64,000 nt of DNA from Prunella strophiata (lineage: Eukaryota; Chordata; Aves; Passeriformes; Prunellidae): the NCBI GenBank assembly GCA_036583965.1, contig JAZBQD010000027.1, forward strand, positions 31,088,776-31,152,775. The letters run 5' to 3'. Position numbers and translations under genes: made by a program. Below, piece after piece: positions 11,569 to 27,275 of the stretch (position 1 is its first letter; each line of letters begins with the position of its first letter). The notes beneath the pieces were generated by a model. The model had not been told where the DNA came from and searched no databases. It was given only the letters and a program-made list of their open reading frames with translations.

Positions 11569-12409
11569 GGATTCTGGTAGTGAATTTTCCTTGAAATAAG
11601 AGCATTTGTGCTGATTGTTATCTGTGATCTTGAAATAAACCGCTGTAAACAACAGCCAGGTTGTTTCCAAAGTGACTTCCTCGAGTATCTTGCTGCATTA
11701 TCCAAAAAAAATTGATCTTATGCTGCATCTTCTGCTCAGCAGAGAGACTTATGGCACCTCATGGCTTTATTCAGACATTTGTTTCAGTGCAGCAAAGTGT
11801 GGGTGAGAGATCTCTTACATCCAAAATATCATGGGAAGGCTTGGGTTGGAAGGGAACTTAAAGATCATCTCATTCCAAAGGTGTAGGGGGAGGAGGAGGT
11901 GAGACAGGAGCTCTGGCAGACACAGTGTTCTCCCTGAAGCTTTTCCCCCAGGGTAACCACAGCTACCAAACCAAGCAACACCCCCAGTGTGGCACAAAAA
12001 ATAAACCCAGGGTGCCAGCCTGTGTTTCTTGGCTCGTTTAAAATTGGAGCACAGACATCTCAATGTATGGGTGAGATGAAACCTACAGTGTCTACCAAGT
12101 GCAAAACTGGGTAAGTGTCATCTCCTGGGGAAGAAGAGGAGTGTCACAGCCTCCTCTCTCACTGTGGGATTTAGCATAAAGGAGCCTCACTAAGTTCTTA
12201 TGGGGAAAAATCCAGCCTGGAGTTTCACCCCTGGCCACTGCAGGTGTTTCTTCCCAGCACACTGGTGCCTGCTGGGAGCTGTGAGTTGAACAGAAAGCTC
12301 AGCACCCCACACCCAGCTCCTGCCACACATGACTTTCCAGTATCCAAATCCTCTACAGGCTCCAGAACCCACAGTCCAAGCTAAGAAAGGCTGCCCCATC
12401 CAACACCTG
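11569..12409. other. Unique spacer
   Basis: Mixed unique DNA containing a short CR1 piece (11828-11880). No gene is seen. Confidence 0.45.
11828..11880 (-). mobile_element. Very short CR1 3' end
   Basis: The plus strand reads ATATCATGGGAAGGCTTGGG, TTGGAAGGGAACTTAAAGAT and CATCTCATTCCAAAG, the last 50 bases of CR1 in reverse. Homology stops abruptly at 11880, as expected from early termination of reverse transcription. Confidence 0.78.
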
Positions 12410-12880
12410 TGTCGTCGTTTTACATAAAAGAAATTTAAAAAAATAAAACAAAACTTCTAACCACTAAAAAATTAAACACACCTCTGCAAAAAACACATGA
12501 TAAAGACAAAAAAACAAAAACAAAAAAAAAAAAAAAACAACAAAAAAACAAAAAAAAACACCCAAAAGCTTCCTCTTTTCCTTCTAACCTAAAAACAAAG
12601 AAGAAAACCAACCCAGCCCATATCTCAACTAAACTAAACCAAACAAAACTGGGTCCCCCTCTCTGGGGAGCCTACCAAGCCTTATCTCAACTAAGCTAAA
12701 CTGAACAACTACTAAGCAGGAAGGCAGGGGGACTGCAAAACCTACACAACCTGTCTCCACATAGCTTAGGGGAAAAAAGAGATGGATGTCTCCTCATCTT
12801 GCTCCCACAGTGATTAGGAAATGAGAAGACCAATTTAGCCCATACTCATTTTGGAAACTCATCACGGACCCGCTGGTGGG
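12410..12880. other. A/C-rich element, possible retroviral LTR remnant
   Basis: Begins TGTCGTCGTTTTAC, which resembles the start of avian ERVL-type LTRs. It continues as strongly A/C-biased DNA with a poly-A/CA stretch (about 12515-12560). It contains a partial internal repeat about 62 bp apart (ATCTCAACTAAACTAAAC near 12620 and ATCTCAACTAAGCTAAAC near 12682). I cannot find a matching end or target duplication, so the LTR assignment is only a possibility. It could simply be a low-complexity A-rich segment. Confidence 0.3.
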
Positions 12881-15800
12881 GTCATTGCTCTGTACAACCA
12901 ACCCTTGCTGCTGGTGCTGCTTCTCTTCCTCTCCAGGAGTCAAACAAATCTGCACTTCCACAACTACAAAGGAACACTCTTCCCCTCCCACCATCATCTA
13001 CCCTCTTGTTTCCAGCTGCCTACAAGAGTTAAAAGTAAAAATCCATAAGAGGAAATTCAGTGCAAACAAACCAAAGCTGAAAACCTGGGAAAGTAAATGT
13101 GACACCCACAAGCCAGAGGGGTTGGCAGGCAGGAGCAGCCCCACTCTGCCATTCACTCCAAATCCCTGCTCTGACAGGTGATCTCCTTTTCCTCCTGCTC
13201 CTCCTCTCCCTGGAAAAGCCCCCAGCAGTGTGGCTGCCAATCTCCAACATTCTTGTAATGCAATAATGGAAAAATCCTTATCTTCAAAGAGGAATGCTGG
13301 TGAAAATTCACTGCTCTGCTTTTGTGTTTATTCAAGTGTTCCCTGCTGGCTTTACCTCTGGCTCAGGAGACTGGGACACAGCTCCCAGAGCCATTTCTGT
13401 TGGGATTGAGCATCCAGAACAACCAGGCACAGGAGGAGCTGCTGCTTCCCCCAGGAGAGAGAAAACCTCTCTGTGGCTGTGGATTCTTGCCTGCAATCAC
13501 AGCAAGGCCCACCTGAGATCCAGTGCTATCACTGGACAAATATCCTCATCCCAACAATCTTTGCATGGCAAATAAAACAGGTCTATCAAAGAGCAAAACT
13601 TCTAAAGCAGCAGCATGGATTGGAGACCTGCTTTATTTCCTTGCCTCAGGCCTTTTAATGAGGGTTTCTCATTAGAGGACATGGCTGGGGCTCCTTGTGC
13701 ACAGTCTAAAGGAAAGTGAACATCACTGAAGCCACTGCAGTTTGTTATCTCCTCCCCAACCTATTTTATTTATATTTAGGGCCATCACCTAAAAGCTTTG
13801 CGAGCTGAAATAAAAGTGGCTTGGAAGAAGTTGTGAGATTGCTGTGAAAAGGCAGCTTGAAAATAGATCCTGGCTGAAAGGCAAACCTCTCCTGGGAAAC
13901 TTTCATGTCCTGATGTGAAACAAACCCACAGGGTTTGCTTTCAGAGCCTGCTGAACTCTCACTGGCATTGTGGGTGTTAAAGATGCTGGTGGCACACAGA
14001 CCTGCTGACAGTGGGAAAGGGGCCTGGGCCACTCCCTGAAAGCCATCTTTCCCCAGGAAATAAAAAAGGTGACCACAGGGGACAGTGCCTCACCAAAAGT
14101 AATTCCCAGCTGCAGCTCCACAGGTGACAATGTGTCTTTTAATCACTGTGCCTTTAAAACCCTTCCCATCTGCTCCCACCAATGCTGCAAAATTTCAGGG
14201 CTTCCCAGCTCACAATTCCCATTTACTACCTCAGAAATCTGTCATGTCCAACACTTTTCCCAGATGTTTCCACCATGGAGCTGCTTTTTGGGAGCTGCAT
14301 TTTTTCCTTCTCACCCACTCAGCACTTCATTTGTCCTTCCAGTGTGGTTCTTCCCATCCTGGTCCATTTTTCCCATGGCTCGTGTCCCTTCCACTGAAGC
14401 CAACCAACCTTCTCCTGTAAATCAGTTAATTAACCTTCTCTTCCAAATCTCATCCTCAAAGCTTCTTTTCCTGCTGCAATCCCAGCTGTGCCACACTGCT
14501 TCAGAGTGGCTGCTGGCCACCATCTCCTCTCACCACTGGCCACTTCAGAGCCCAGCCACCTGCCTGGATCTCCTTTTGAAAGATCCAGGAGCATCCTGAA
14601 GGCTGAAAAAGAGCATTTTTCAGGGCTTGCACAGGTGGAGGTCTGGGACAAGAGGGAGCTCTTCCCAAATATCCACAAGCAGCAGGCACAGCAGGGACAG
14701 TTTTACTGCTGGGATGGCAGGAGGTGAAGCAGCACCACAAATTCTCACTCTCACAGCAGCACAGAGGGAACAAGTCTGCATTTTGCTCCACTCTTGCTCC
14801 CATCTCCCATTCCTCAGCTTTTCCATGTGCTGGACTGAGGTGATCTGAGACATGTGGGAGCTTCCTGAGGAGCTCACATCAGGGCAAGAGCCACCAAACC
14901 CCAAAAGAGCACAGAAGTTTGCAAGAGAAAACCACTTCTCAAGCAATTTATTTCCCAATCCTTTCAGAGACACCTCATTTCAGGTGTGTTTGACACCTCC
15001 TTGTCCTCTGCAGAAGGTGCAAAGGGTGTCAGGAGACAGAGAAAATAAAAGGGGGAAAACCCAATTTGCTCTAACTTCATTTCTGCAATGAAGAATATTA
15101 TTGGAAAATGCCCCTGTTGGAAATGCAGACACGTAGGCCATTTACAAGTCATTTCACCCATGCAGGAAGTGCTGCTTCAGGTCACAGGTGGCTTCTGGGC
15201 ACTGATTCCTCCTATGACATTTTTCAGTCCTTTTCTAAAGAAATATGAAAGCCAAACTGCTGACATTCAGAGCTTCCTACTCAGATATATTTTTGCCAGG
15301 GAAAAAAATAAAAAACTGAGTGTGGTTTAATCACTAATCAAAGACATAAAAGTTACCCACCAGTAAGTAACTTTTGTCCTGTTAGATCTGTGGAAATACA
15401 TTCATTTTTTTTTCCTATGTAAATCAGCATGGAAAAGTTAATGCTTCTGTGTTGGCCCAAAAGGGATGTTTTGCATGTTTTCCCTCTTATTCCCCAAATT
15501 CTTAATGTCTTAACACGAAAATAAGTGATTTCCTAACAAAATCAAAATATCCTTCAGGGAAGATGTCGTTTCCATGAGACACACCTGTTAATTAATAAAG
15601 AGGTTTTCCTCCATGAAAAACCAACTGGTTTGACCCTAAATTCCTTTGCAGCCTTTAAAAACCTCTACCTGTTACAGGTGGAGGCAGAGGAGAGGGGTGG
15701 AAATGTGACACTGGTGGGAAGGGAAGAACTGACAGCAGGAATTGCTGCATTTTCCCTTTTCTCCCCCTCCTCAGCTTGCCTTTGTCGTGTTTTCACACAA

Positions 15801-16028
15801 ACCAAACTTGGATGAAAGGGACTCAGAAGTCCTTGGACAAAAACTGAAATGGGATCAGAGCTCAGAAACTTCTTCATGAGATCAGGAGGTGAAACCCTGC
15901 TGTGCCAGCACCTCGTGTCCCATCCCTCCCTGATGGCAAAGGCTGTGCCAGGGGGTTGGGACCTGTGCCAAAGCCACCCCTGTGGCCTGGGAGGTCTTTC
16001 ATGGGGCAGGAGGAACCTTCACCATAGG
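12881..16028. other. Unique intergenic DNA, no gene seen
   Basis: About 3 kb of unique sequence. The largest frame (14069-14599, 176 residues) has an overlapping antisense counterpart and no domain. A perfect 9-bp inverted repeat lies at 15348-15356 and 15367-15375. No exon, RNA gene or repeat family is recognised. Confidence 0.45.
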
Positions 16029-19260
<3,232 letters not shown>

Positions 19261-19779
19261 TATAGAATCCTAGACTGATTTGGGTTGGAAGGGAGCTTAA
19301 AGCCCATCCAGTGCCACCCTCTGCCATGGGCAGGGACACCTTCCACTATCCCAGGTTGCTCCAAGCCCTGTCCAGCCTGGCCTTGGACACTGCCAGGGAT
19401 CCAGGGGCAGCCACAGCTTCTCTGGGCACCCTGTGCCAGGGCCTACCCCACCCCCACAGAGAACAATTCCTTCCCAAAATCCCATCTAAAATTGTTGCCT
19501 GTCAGTTTGAAGCCATTCTCCCTTGTCCTGCCACCCCAGTTACTGATGAGTTGTCCCTCTCCAGTTCCCTGCAGCCCCTGCAGCCCCTGGAAGGTTCTGT
19601 GAGGTCTCCACACAACCTTCTCTTCTCCAGGCTGAGCATTCCCAGCTCTGCCAGCCTGGCTCCCCTAGGGGAGATGCTCCAGAAGCCCTTCATGGCCTCC
19701 TCTGGACTTGCTCCAGCTGTGCCACATCCTTCTTACACTGGGGACACCTGACACAGAACTGTAGGTGAGGTCTCACTCA
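19261..19779 (-). mobile_element. CR1 LINE 3' fragment, about 520 bp
   Basis: The plus strand begins TATAGAATCCTAGACTGATT, then TTGGGTTGGAAGGGAGCTTA and the full passerine CR1 series to CTTCTCTTCTCCAGGCTGAG, CTCCTCTGGACTTGCTCCAG and GAACTGTAGGTGAGGTCTCA. The last block is the CR1 region rich in CTCACC/GGTGAG, well upstream of the 3' end. Both 105- and 146-residue frames are antisense shadows of the element. Confidence 0.92.
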
Positions 19780-20843
19780 TTCATAGCTAGAATTCCCTGC
19801 TCCAGAAATCAGCCTCACTGCTCCCCTTGGTTTCAAACAGAGGGTTTGGTGAGCTGGAAAATTTGCAATGTTTCTGTATTTGTTGCTTTCTGAACTCCAG
19901 AGCAGGGAGGGCTGTCCCTTCAGACTTCGTTACATCATGGAAATTGTGCATTGGCTTTTGGGAAAGCATCACTGGGAAAATAATGCCTTGGGAAGGGGAA
20001 GGCAAAGTAGGAAAAGAATAAATAAAACAATTGTAAAGGACAAAAGCAATTAAAGAGTTAAAGCAACCAATTTTGAAGTATAATAGCAGGAGTGAGTCAT
20101 GAAGAGCCCTTTTCTCTGTGAGCTAATCTCAGTGTGTGTCTGGCTGGACTTGCAAATAGTCTGTCCACAAGAGAGGCCTGTTTAGCAGGATATTAAAAAA
20201 AAAAAAAAAATCAAAAATCTATATTAATCTTTTCACATGTTCTGGAGACTTCTTTGTTGGAAGAGCTCAGAAGAGCTGGTGATGTTGGTGGCCACATTCC
20301 TGTCCCCCTGTGTGCTCAGGCCAGAAGACCAGGTTGGCACCTTCCCCCACCAGCAGTGGCCAGACTGCAGGGACACATTCCTACACCCAGCCTGGGTGGG
20401 AAGAACAGGACAGCAAATTTTCCTTGGAGAAAACACCCCCACTGTAAAGAAGGAGCAGTAATTCTGCCCCAGCCTCTCCCATCTCCCTGCTTACCACCTA
20501 CAGCTCCTGTGGCAAGAAGTGCAAGAGGAAATGCTGCAGGAACCAGGAGGGAAATGGTCCTTGGATAATGCCTTACAACAGGGGTTGTGGAAGGACTTAA
20601 GCAGCTCAGGGAGGTTTTCTATGAGCTTTGCAGAGCTTTCCATGAGGTATTTTTCTTCTACAGGTCTGCAGAAGCCATAATATTTGTTGAGCTGGTTGTT
20701 CCTAAATAATGCCTGTCCCTAAATAATATCCCTCAGATGAATTTCAGTGGCCACACTGCTAAGGAAAATAGGAAATCTTTCTCAAAGTTTTTAGCACTGG
20801 CTTGGGAAAAGAACTTGTATTCTTCAAAATCATGGTACATTCT
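19780..20843. other. Unique spacer
   Basis: Unique DNA with a 16-base A run at 20195-20210. Frames at 20233-20568 on both strands show no domain. Confidence 0.45.
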
Positions 20844-20963
20844 TTGTTTAGAGCCTGGTGCTGATAACCCCAAGATCATGGGTTCAATACATGTATGGGC
20901 CATTCACCCAAGAGTTGGACTCAATGATCCTTGTGGGTCAGCTCAGAATATTCTGGGATTTTG
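20844..20963 (+). mobile_element. tRNA-Ile-headed SINE with CR1-like tail (TguSINE1-like)
   Basis: The left part, TTTAGAGCCTGGTGCTGATA, ACCCCAAGATCATGGGTTCA and ATACATGTATGGGCC, aligns to the D-arm-to-acceptor portion of tRNA-Ile. It has a recognisable B box (GGTTCAATACA). The anticodon position reads GAT where the tRNA would have AAT. The right part, AGAGTTGGACTCAATGATCC, TTGTGGGTCAGCTCAGAATA and TTCTGGGATTTTG, is a CR1 3' end. This head-tail combination is the architecture of the zebra finch family TguSINE1, mobilised by CR1 enzymes. The A-box side is truncated or decayed (TACATTCTTTG where TAGCTCAGTTGG is expected), so it is neither a functional tRNA nor an active Pol III gene. The 183-residue frame across it is chance. 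Confidence 0.85.
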
Positions 20964-23610
20964 TTGCTGGAGCCAAGGAAGAAAAAAAAGGAGCAAAAAA
21001 AAAGCTCAAAAGTGGACAATTTGCAGTAGAATCCTATACATTCTGCGTGGTCACTGTGTGTTTTTAAATACCTCATATTTCAGAACTAAAGGAACAAAAA
21101 GGGTGAGGAATTACAAGCAACACCCCAAAAGGAGAGGAAAGCCCTGCATGTCACAGCACCCTGAATCCAAACACACTGTGAATATCAGCATGCTCCAGCT
21201 GATCCACTGGCAGACAAACCTCTCCCTGGGAATAATCATAGATTTCCCTGAGACTATTTTCCACCTACTCAGGCTGAGAAGGGTTTGAAACATATAAATT
21301 CCAGTTTCCTGGCAGGAGAGCTGAGGACATGACCCTGCAGGATGCCAGTGTGAGGATTCCATCCTAGTGCAGTGATTCCAGACTGGGATTGCAGCAGGCA
21401 GGGGTCAGGATGAGGAACAGTGGCTGCTTCCCCTGGAGAAATGTGAGAAGAATAGGAGAGTATCCCATCCAACCCACAGTCTGATTGGCATTCACAGGGA
21501 AGGCTTGCAGGGAATAAGGGAGGAAATGAAAGGAGAATGAATGTATAAATAGCTGCAAAGCCCACCAATGAATGCAATTTTGGGGAGTAAAGATGGAGCT
21601 GCCTGTGGATTTGCAATGCAGAGGTATTCAGGCAGCATTCCTCACTTTCATTGCCAGCCAAAAAGTCAGGGCAAGACAAATAAAGTGTCAGAGAGATAAA
21701 TAAAGAGGAAATTACTATCAGGAATCCTTAATGGAAAGAAAAAAGGCCAACACACATAAGGCAAAAAAGTCACAAAATTACCAAAAGTGACAAGATAAAA
21801 TTGGTTGCGCTACTGAAATTCTTCTTTAATGCTGTGATCTATAAGGATGATTACCCAAAGTATGAAATGAAGCTGGCAAGGCAAATCTATGCTAAAGACA
21901 AAGTAATTAATAGGGAACCTGTCCTTATGTGGTTTTCTGGAGTGGAGATTTAGCTGAAGCAAAACATATCAAAATATTGGGTGTTCTGATGTGACTGGTG
22001 TTCTCTGATGGGATCCCTGAGGGTGGATTTCATTGTAAGGTTTATTTCCATCAAACCTAAACAGAGAATGTTTTACCTTCTACCTCTGAGTCCAAGAGAA
22101 AGAAAGGAACATTTGACTTTTAAAAGTTGATTTTAAAACTCAAGCCATGCCAAGAATTAGTGAGAAGGGTTTGTTTTCTTAAAATATGTGGGCAATTGGA
22201 ATGAGCATCACTGCACTACTGCAACCTTTTCATTGAACCCAGACTTATTGAGCTTAACTGCCTGTACACTAATTAAAGCATCTCTCATGCTGTTTGTCCT
22301 ATTCAGCACTACACTGCCTGCTCAGAATGGCTTTCACAAAGCCCAGACAGTGATAAGTGGTAATGGTGTTTTATTATTTCTCAGCTGCAATGAAGATATT
22401 TCTCTGGCTGCAGGCAAAAGCCTCCAGGGAGGAAAAGAAATGCCTAAGAGTGGGAACATGCCCTCACAGCACCACTGCTCCACCAGCTGCACTCTTTTCA
22501 GTGCTGCTCAGGCAATGGAAATGCATCCATACATCCCCTGGAAGTGCCTCTGTGCCCTGTGTCTCTCCAGAGTGGGGGACTCTGAGGGATGTGCAAGGAG
22601 CAGAGTGAATTATTGCAAGCCCACGTGAAGGAATGGGCAATGAAGCTGATTCAGGGGGAAAAATGACAGGATCCCCTGGACCAAGCAGAGTATTCATGGG
22701 ATGCTGCTGGATACAAGGAAGGGTCTTTGGAAAGAGGCAGTGGTGAGATGGATGGGAATGGCTCTCTTGCTGTCAGTGCTGCCAAGGAAGCACTCAGCAA
22801 CCAGGGAACACAAAGGCAGCAGGGCTGAGGAGATCAGAAGGAAACAAAGAGCTGGGAAACTTTTCCTGTGTGCACTGCAGAGCAGCAGCCCCAGCTTCTG
22901 GAGGTGTCCAGGGCTAGAGGACATCACTCCCCAACCCTGCTGCCACCTCCAGAGAGGCTCCCTCATGTTCCACTTCCTCTCTCACAGTGAGCAAACTCTG
23001 TCTGATGTGCTGAGATTGGCATTATATAAACACCAGACATTGAATATTAAATAGGAATCTATGAAGTAGAGTCACATTTTGTAAAAAAACAACAAAAAAT
23101 GCTGTCTCTTAGCAACTCAGCTTCTCCAGCCTCAAAAAAAGAATTAGAATCTGACAATGTCACATTATTTCCCACTAGTAAATTTGAAATTTGGCTTAAT
23201 TAAAGCTTATGCTTTAGCTGGATTACCAAACAAGCTACCAGCAGCTACAGGGAAAAATAGATTTTGTCCATCTATGTGATGGGGATAAAAGTTCTGTTTT
23301 CAATACACAATTTACTTCAGGCAATTGCTCCAAGGATCTGAGTGTTTCCATCCCCACTGAGGCCCAGATCAGCTCCCTGGTGACCCTGAGTGTGCCCTGT
23401 TCAAGGACACATATTCAGAGACCAGCCCTTGAAGATGTGGAAAGAGATTCAAGGGTGGATGCACTGATAGAAACTTTACTCCCAGGACTCTGCAAACCCA
23501 AATTCCCTTCAGGGTCTAACAGCAGGAAATGCCAAGGAGTTCCTGAGACCCCCCTGATTTTCCACTCTTGCCACGTTATAATAACCTTGTGCTTGGAAGC
23601 TTATACATGA
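20964..23610. other. Unique intergenic DNA, no gene seen
   Basis: Long unique stretch, AT-rich between 21680 and 22180. Frames of 117-146 residues (21269-21679 minus, 22188-22628 plus, 22701-23054 plus) lack recognisable domains and are opposed by antisense frames. No repeat family or RNA gene is recognised. Confidence 0.45.
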
Positions 23611-23944
23611 TACTTCCAGTGCCTAAAGGGAGCCTGAGAAAGGCTGGAAAAGGACTTTTCACCAGGGCATGGAGCATCAGGATGAGTGAAAATGGTCTTA
23701 AGGTGAAGGAGGACAGAGACAGATGGGATATAGGGAAGAATTCCTCCCTGTCAGTGTGGGGAAGTTTGGCACAGGGTGCCCAGAGAAGCTGTGGCTGCCC
23801 CTGGATCCCTGCAAGTGTCCAAGGCCAGGCTGGATGGGGCTTGGAGCACCCTGGGCTGGTAGAAGGTGTCCCTGCCCATGGCAGGGGTGGCACTGGATGG
23901 GCTTTAAGGTCTCTTCCAACCCAAACCATTCTGGGATTCCATGG
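23611..23944 (+). mobile_element. CR1 LINE 3' fragment, sense orientation
   Basis: The plus strand reads TTCCAGTGCCTAAAGGGAGC, then GGATATAGGGAAGAATTCCT, the TTGGCACAGGGTGCCCAGAG block and GGTCTCTTCCAACCCAAACC with the ending ATTCTGGGATTCCATGG. This is the CR1 terminus in sense orientation. It is clearly readable and probably a young to middle-aged copy. The frames at 23568-23973 are its readings. Confidence 0.92.
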
Positions 23945-26883
23945 TACGACCTAAGCTGCTGCATATTCTGCAAAATCCTATACAGCTATCCAAACAGAAC
24001 ACAGTTCAAAGCCTTCAAAATGCAATTCTGATTAAAATTTAAAAAAATATTTATTAAAAGGAATCCTGCAAAATCAAATTCAGCTGTGTGAAGGCCACTC
24101 GCAAGTCCCTGTGCTATAATTTTTACACAAGTATCCACTGGCACCCATGCAGAGTAGAGCAGCTGAGCCCTGAAGAGGAGTGAGCCCAGAAGGCTGGCAA
24201 AATGTGGGGAGTTTCACCCCAAAATTGGATTGTCATCAACGTGACACTTCTCTGGGTCCCCCATGAGAATTTTTATCTTGGTAGTACAAACAGATACAGG
24301 TACAAACAGGTGGTACAACTTCAAAGCCAAATCCCACAGAGATGTGAGACCAACCCCAGAGCTTTGAAACAATCCAGAAGCTGCCCATGGCTCTCCCAAG
24401 CCCAGCTTAGCACTTCACCTATCCAGTCATTATCCCACCACACCATGGAAATAAAACCCTGGTGCTCATCTCCAGATAAACAGACATTATTATTCCCATA
24501 AAAGAAAATGAGGCAAAGGAATTACCACAGTTCTCTTGCCTATGGCACACAAAATATAATTTAAAATCTTCCCAGCTCATCATAAAATCTCATCATTGTT
24601 TAAAACGGCAGAAGATACAGTCTTTGAAACTTTTAAATATTTAATTTGCATATTTCTAAATCAAAGGCAAAGTTTGGATTGCAAGGTGCAGTGAGGAAAG
24701 GGAATATTTTTTGTTCTGGTAAACACAAGTGTAGTCCTGTTTCTAATGAGTAGCAATCAAGAGACACTGCAGGGACACAGAACATAAAATAGTGAGAGAA
24801 TCCAATATGCTGCTATTCCTGGCAGTTCTAAAAATTAATTCAAACCTGCATCCATTACAAGAGTAATGGAAAAGCAGAGCTCCATGTCTGTAAATATTAG
24901 GAGCGTGGCTGATAGCCTCATTTCCTCCCCCATCTCAATTAAATATGGCACCTTGCAGCTAAATTACACAATGTGGCCACAGTCTGTAAACAAAACAATC
25001 ACTGTTACAAATGTTTGTGCCTAATAAATAGATGTACTGCTGTATTAGGGAGAGTTATGCCTCACACAATAGATGTTCCCTTCCAAACAGGTAGATCTCT
25101 TATTAAGCATTTGATTATTCATTTCTCCCTCCCCAAAATGATAGCCCAGAAAGAAGCCTTCTGCTGGTGCATCTTCTGCAAATCACACCCAAAATCTTAA
25201 TAAAGTAGCTCCCAATCTGCTCCAGATCTAATTCTCCCAGACAGCTGTACATTGTCAGCCTCTCCCAGGTGCTTAAAATGCATCAATGTTTCTTCTTTAA
25301 ACTGGGAAAAACAATCATTGAGGATGAAAATCCCAGACTCAGCCTGGCCCCACTGCCCCTCGCTGGATTTGACTGCCTGATCTTTTCTCATCCTTGTGTA
25401 ACCCCAGCATCCCTGCTTCATTTAATTCCTTAAGCTTTAATTAAAAAACAGCAATGAAAGCCAGCAAGGAAAAGCAGCTGAAAATTCCTTTATAGCTCAC
25501 AGAACAGCCAATACTGCTTGGAGAAGAGACAGCAAACACCACAGCAAATGCAAAGGTGGCCCACTGCAGATTAATCTCTCCTCTGTTGTATTCTGCCGAG
25601 GAACACTTCACAGAGCTTGTCTTTTATTTATGCTCTGGCACCAGGAAAAGGGGGAACTGTGCAACTTGGGCAGGAGTTTGCACATCACAGTCACATCCCT
25701 TGCTCTGGCTCCCTCCTCCCAGCCTGGAACTGTGAGTGTGGCTTCTGCCCATCAGCAGAATGGTCCTGAGGGTGCACAGCTCTTACAACACAAACTCCAC
25801 ACCTCAGATGACTCCTGGTGGTAAAGCTGGAGCTGCTGGTTTGGTTGGGAGCTTCAAGATGTGGCCAAACCCATCTCCAGTGTCCAGGTGAGGTCGATGC
25901 CAGGGGAGCCCAGCTCATCATCAACCTGTGGCTGCACCAAGGGCAAAGTGGCTTCCAACCCAGGCACAAAAGGCTCTCCCACCACAGGAGAGTCCCCAGG
26001 GACCCAGGCTGTGTCAAAAGCCAGTTTTCCCCACTCAGAAACTCTCAGAACAAGGAATTGCCCATGCCCATCCCGAAGCAGAGGCCCTTTGAGATGCTGA
26101 CCACCTCACCTGACACAGCACCTACTCTGTGTGCTCCAGCTCCTGATTTTATTTAAAGCTCCAGCAGCTGGAGGAGCAGCTTTTGCCCATGTCCTGAGTG
26201 GTTTTCATTGTCTCAGCTGAAGCTATGATCACTGAAAATGGGACATGGAATGCTTTTGCCCCATTTTTGCAGCCTTTGGAGGGGTTTAGGTTTTATTTTG
26301 TCACCTGTCTACAAATTCCTGGCTAACTTTAGGCCAAGGGAAAGGTTTTGTTGGACTTTCTCTTCCATATTTTTACACATGTTTTACAGCTACCTTGCAG
26401 TTCAGAATAAAGTCATGAAGTGAGTCAAGAAAATTTATATGAACCTTTACAAGTGTTTTCAAGCAATCCTTAAATGGAAACAAAAGCAAACAAAAAAAAA
26501 TCCCAAAACAACAAACAACCAAAAGCCAATCAAGATGCTCAACAAAAACAGGCTTCACCACAAAATGTCTGTTTTGACAAACTGTTGTGTTTGGATGAAA
26601 AGGAATAACACAAATAAATCTAACCAAGTTCTGTAATTGTTATAAAACTGTATGTGGCACTTCTCAGTGGGATCCTTATATCCAAAAGAAAGCTGGATGC
26701 TTTTGGAGCCGTGGTTTCCTCACCCACCAGGACCAATCCTGTCTAAAATGTTGTCTGATGAAGTGGTTTTCACACAATTGCATTTAAGGCCACTGAAGCC
26801 AGAAGCAAACGAGGAGGCACATCCTTCAGTGAGCAGTGCCTGATGTTTTATGTCACAATGATGGCAGCAAATAGAGCAGAAGG
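23945..26883. other. Unique intergenic DNA, no gene seen
   Basis: AT-rich unique DNA to about 25650, then GC-richer to 26150. Frames of about 100 residues at 25691-26156 overlap on opposite strands. 26480-26530 is an A/C-rich low-complexity patch. No exon or RNA gene is recognised. Confidence 0.45.
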
Positions 26884-27275
26884 CCCCAGGGGAGGGACAT
26901 GAGGGTGCCCTGAGGGCTGGGACAGGCTGAGGGAGTTGGGGTGTTCAGCCTGGAGAAGTGAAGGGTTTGGTGAGACCTTGTGGCAGCATTTCAATATGTA
27001 AAACAAACTTAAAAGGAAGCACTTTTTAGCAATCCCTGTAGTGACAGGACCAAGGGCACCAGACTGGACATAAGGAAGAATTTGTTTCAAAGGAGTGGGG
27101 AGGCCCTGGCACAGGGTGCCCAGAGAAGATGTGGCTGCCCCTGGGTCCCTGAAAGTGTCCAAGGTCAGGCTGGACAGGGCTTGGAGCAGCCTGGAATAGT
27201 GGGACGTGTCCCTGCCCATGGACTGGATCTTCAAGGTCCTTCCAACCCAAACCGATCTGGGATTGTATGATTCTG
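26884..27275 (+). mobile_element. CR1 LINE 3' fragment, sense orientation
   Basis: Runs from GACAGGCTGAGGGAGTTGGG and TTCAGCCTGGAGAAGTGAAG (CR1 ORF2 C-terminal region) through CCCTGTAGTGACAGGACCAA to GGTCCTTCCAACCCAAACCG and the terminal TTGTATGATTCTG. The 176-residue minus-strand frame at 26848-27378 is an antisense reading of it. Confidence 0.92.

Noticed and set aside
11154..11705. Frames rich in EGKGR
   Set aside because: A pentamer array has no stop in any phase of GGGAA. The peptide reflects the DNA period only.
19311..19751. Frames with GIQGQPQLLWAPCARA-type peptides, repeated at many sites
   Set aside because: Antisense reading of the CR1 3' region, not a gene family.
20844..20920. 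Functional tRNA-Ile gene
   Set aside because: The 5' half and A box are decayed, the acceptor stem cannot pair, and a CR1 tail follows, so it is a SINE.
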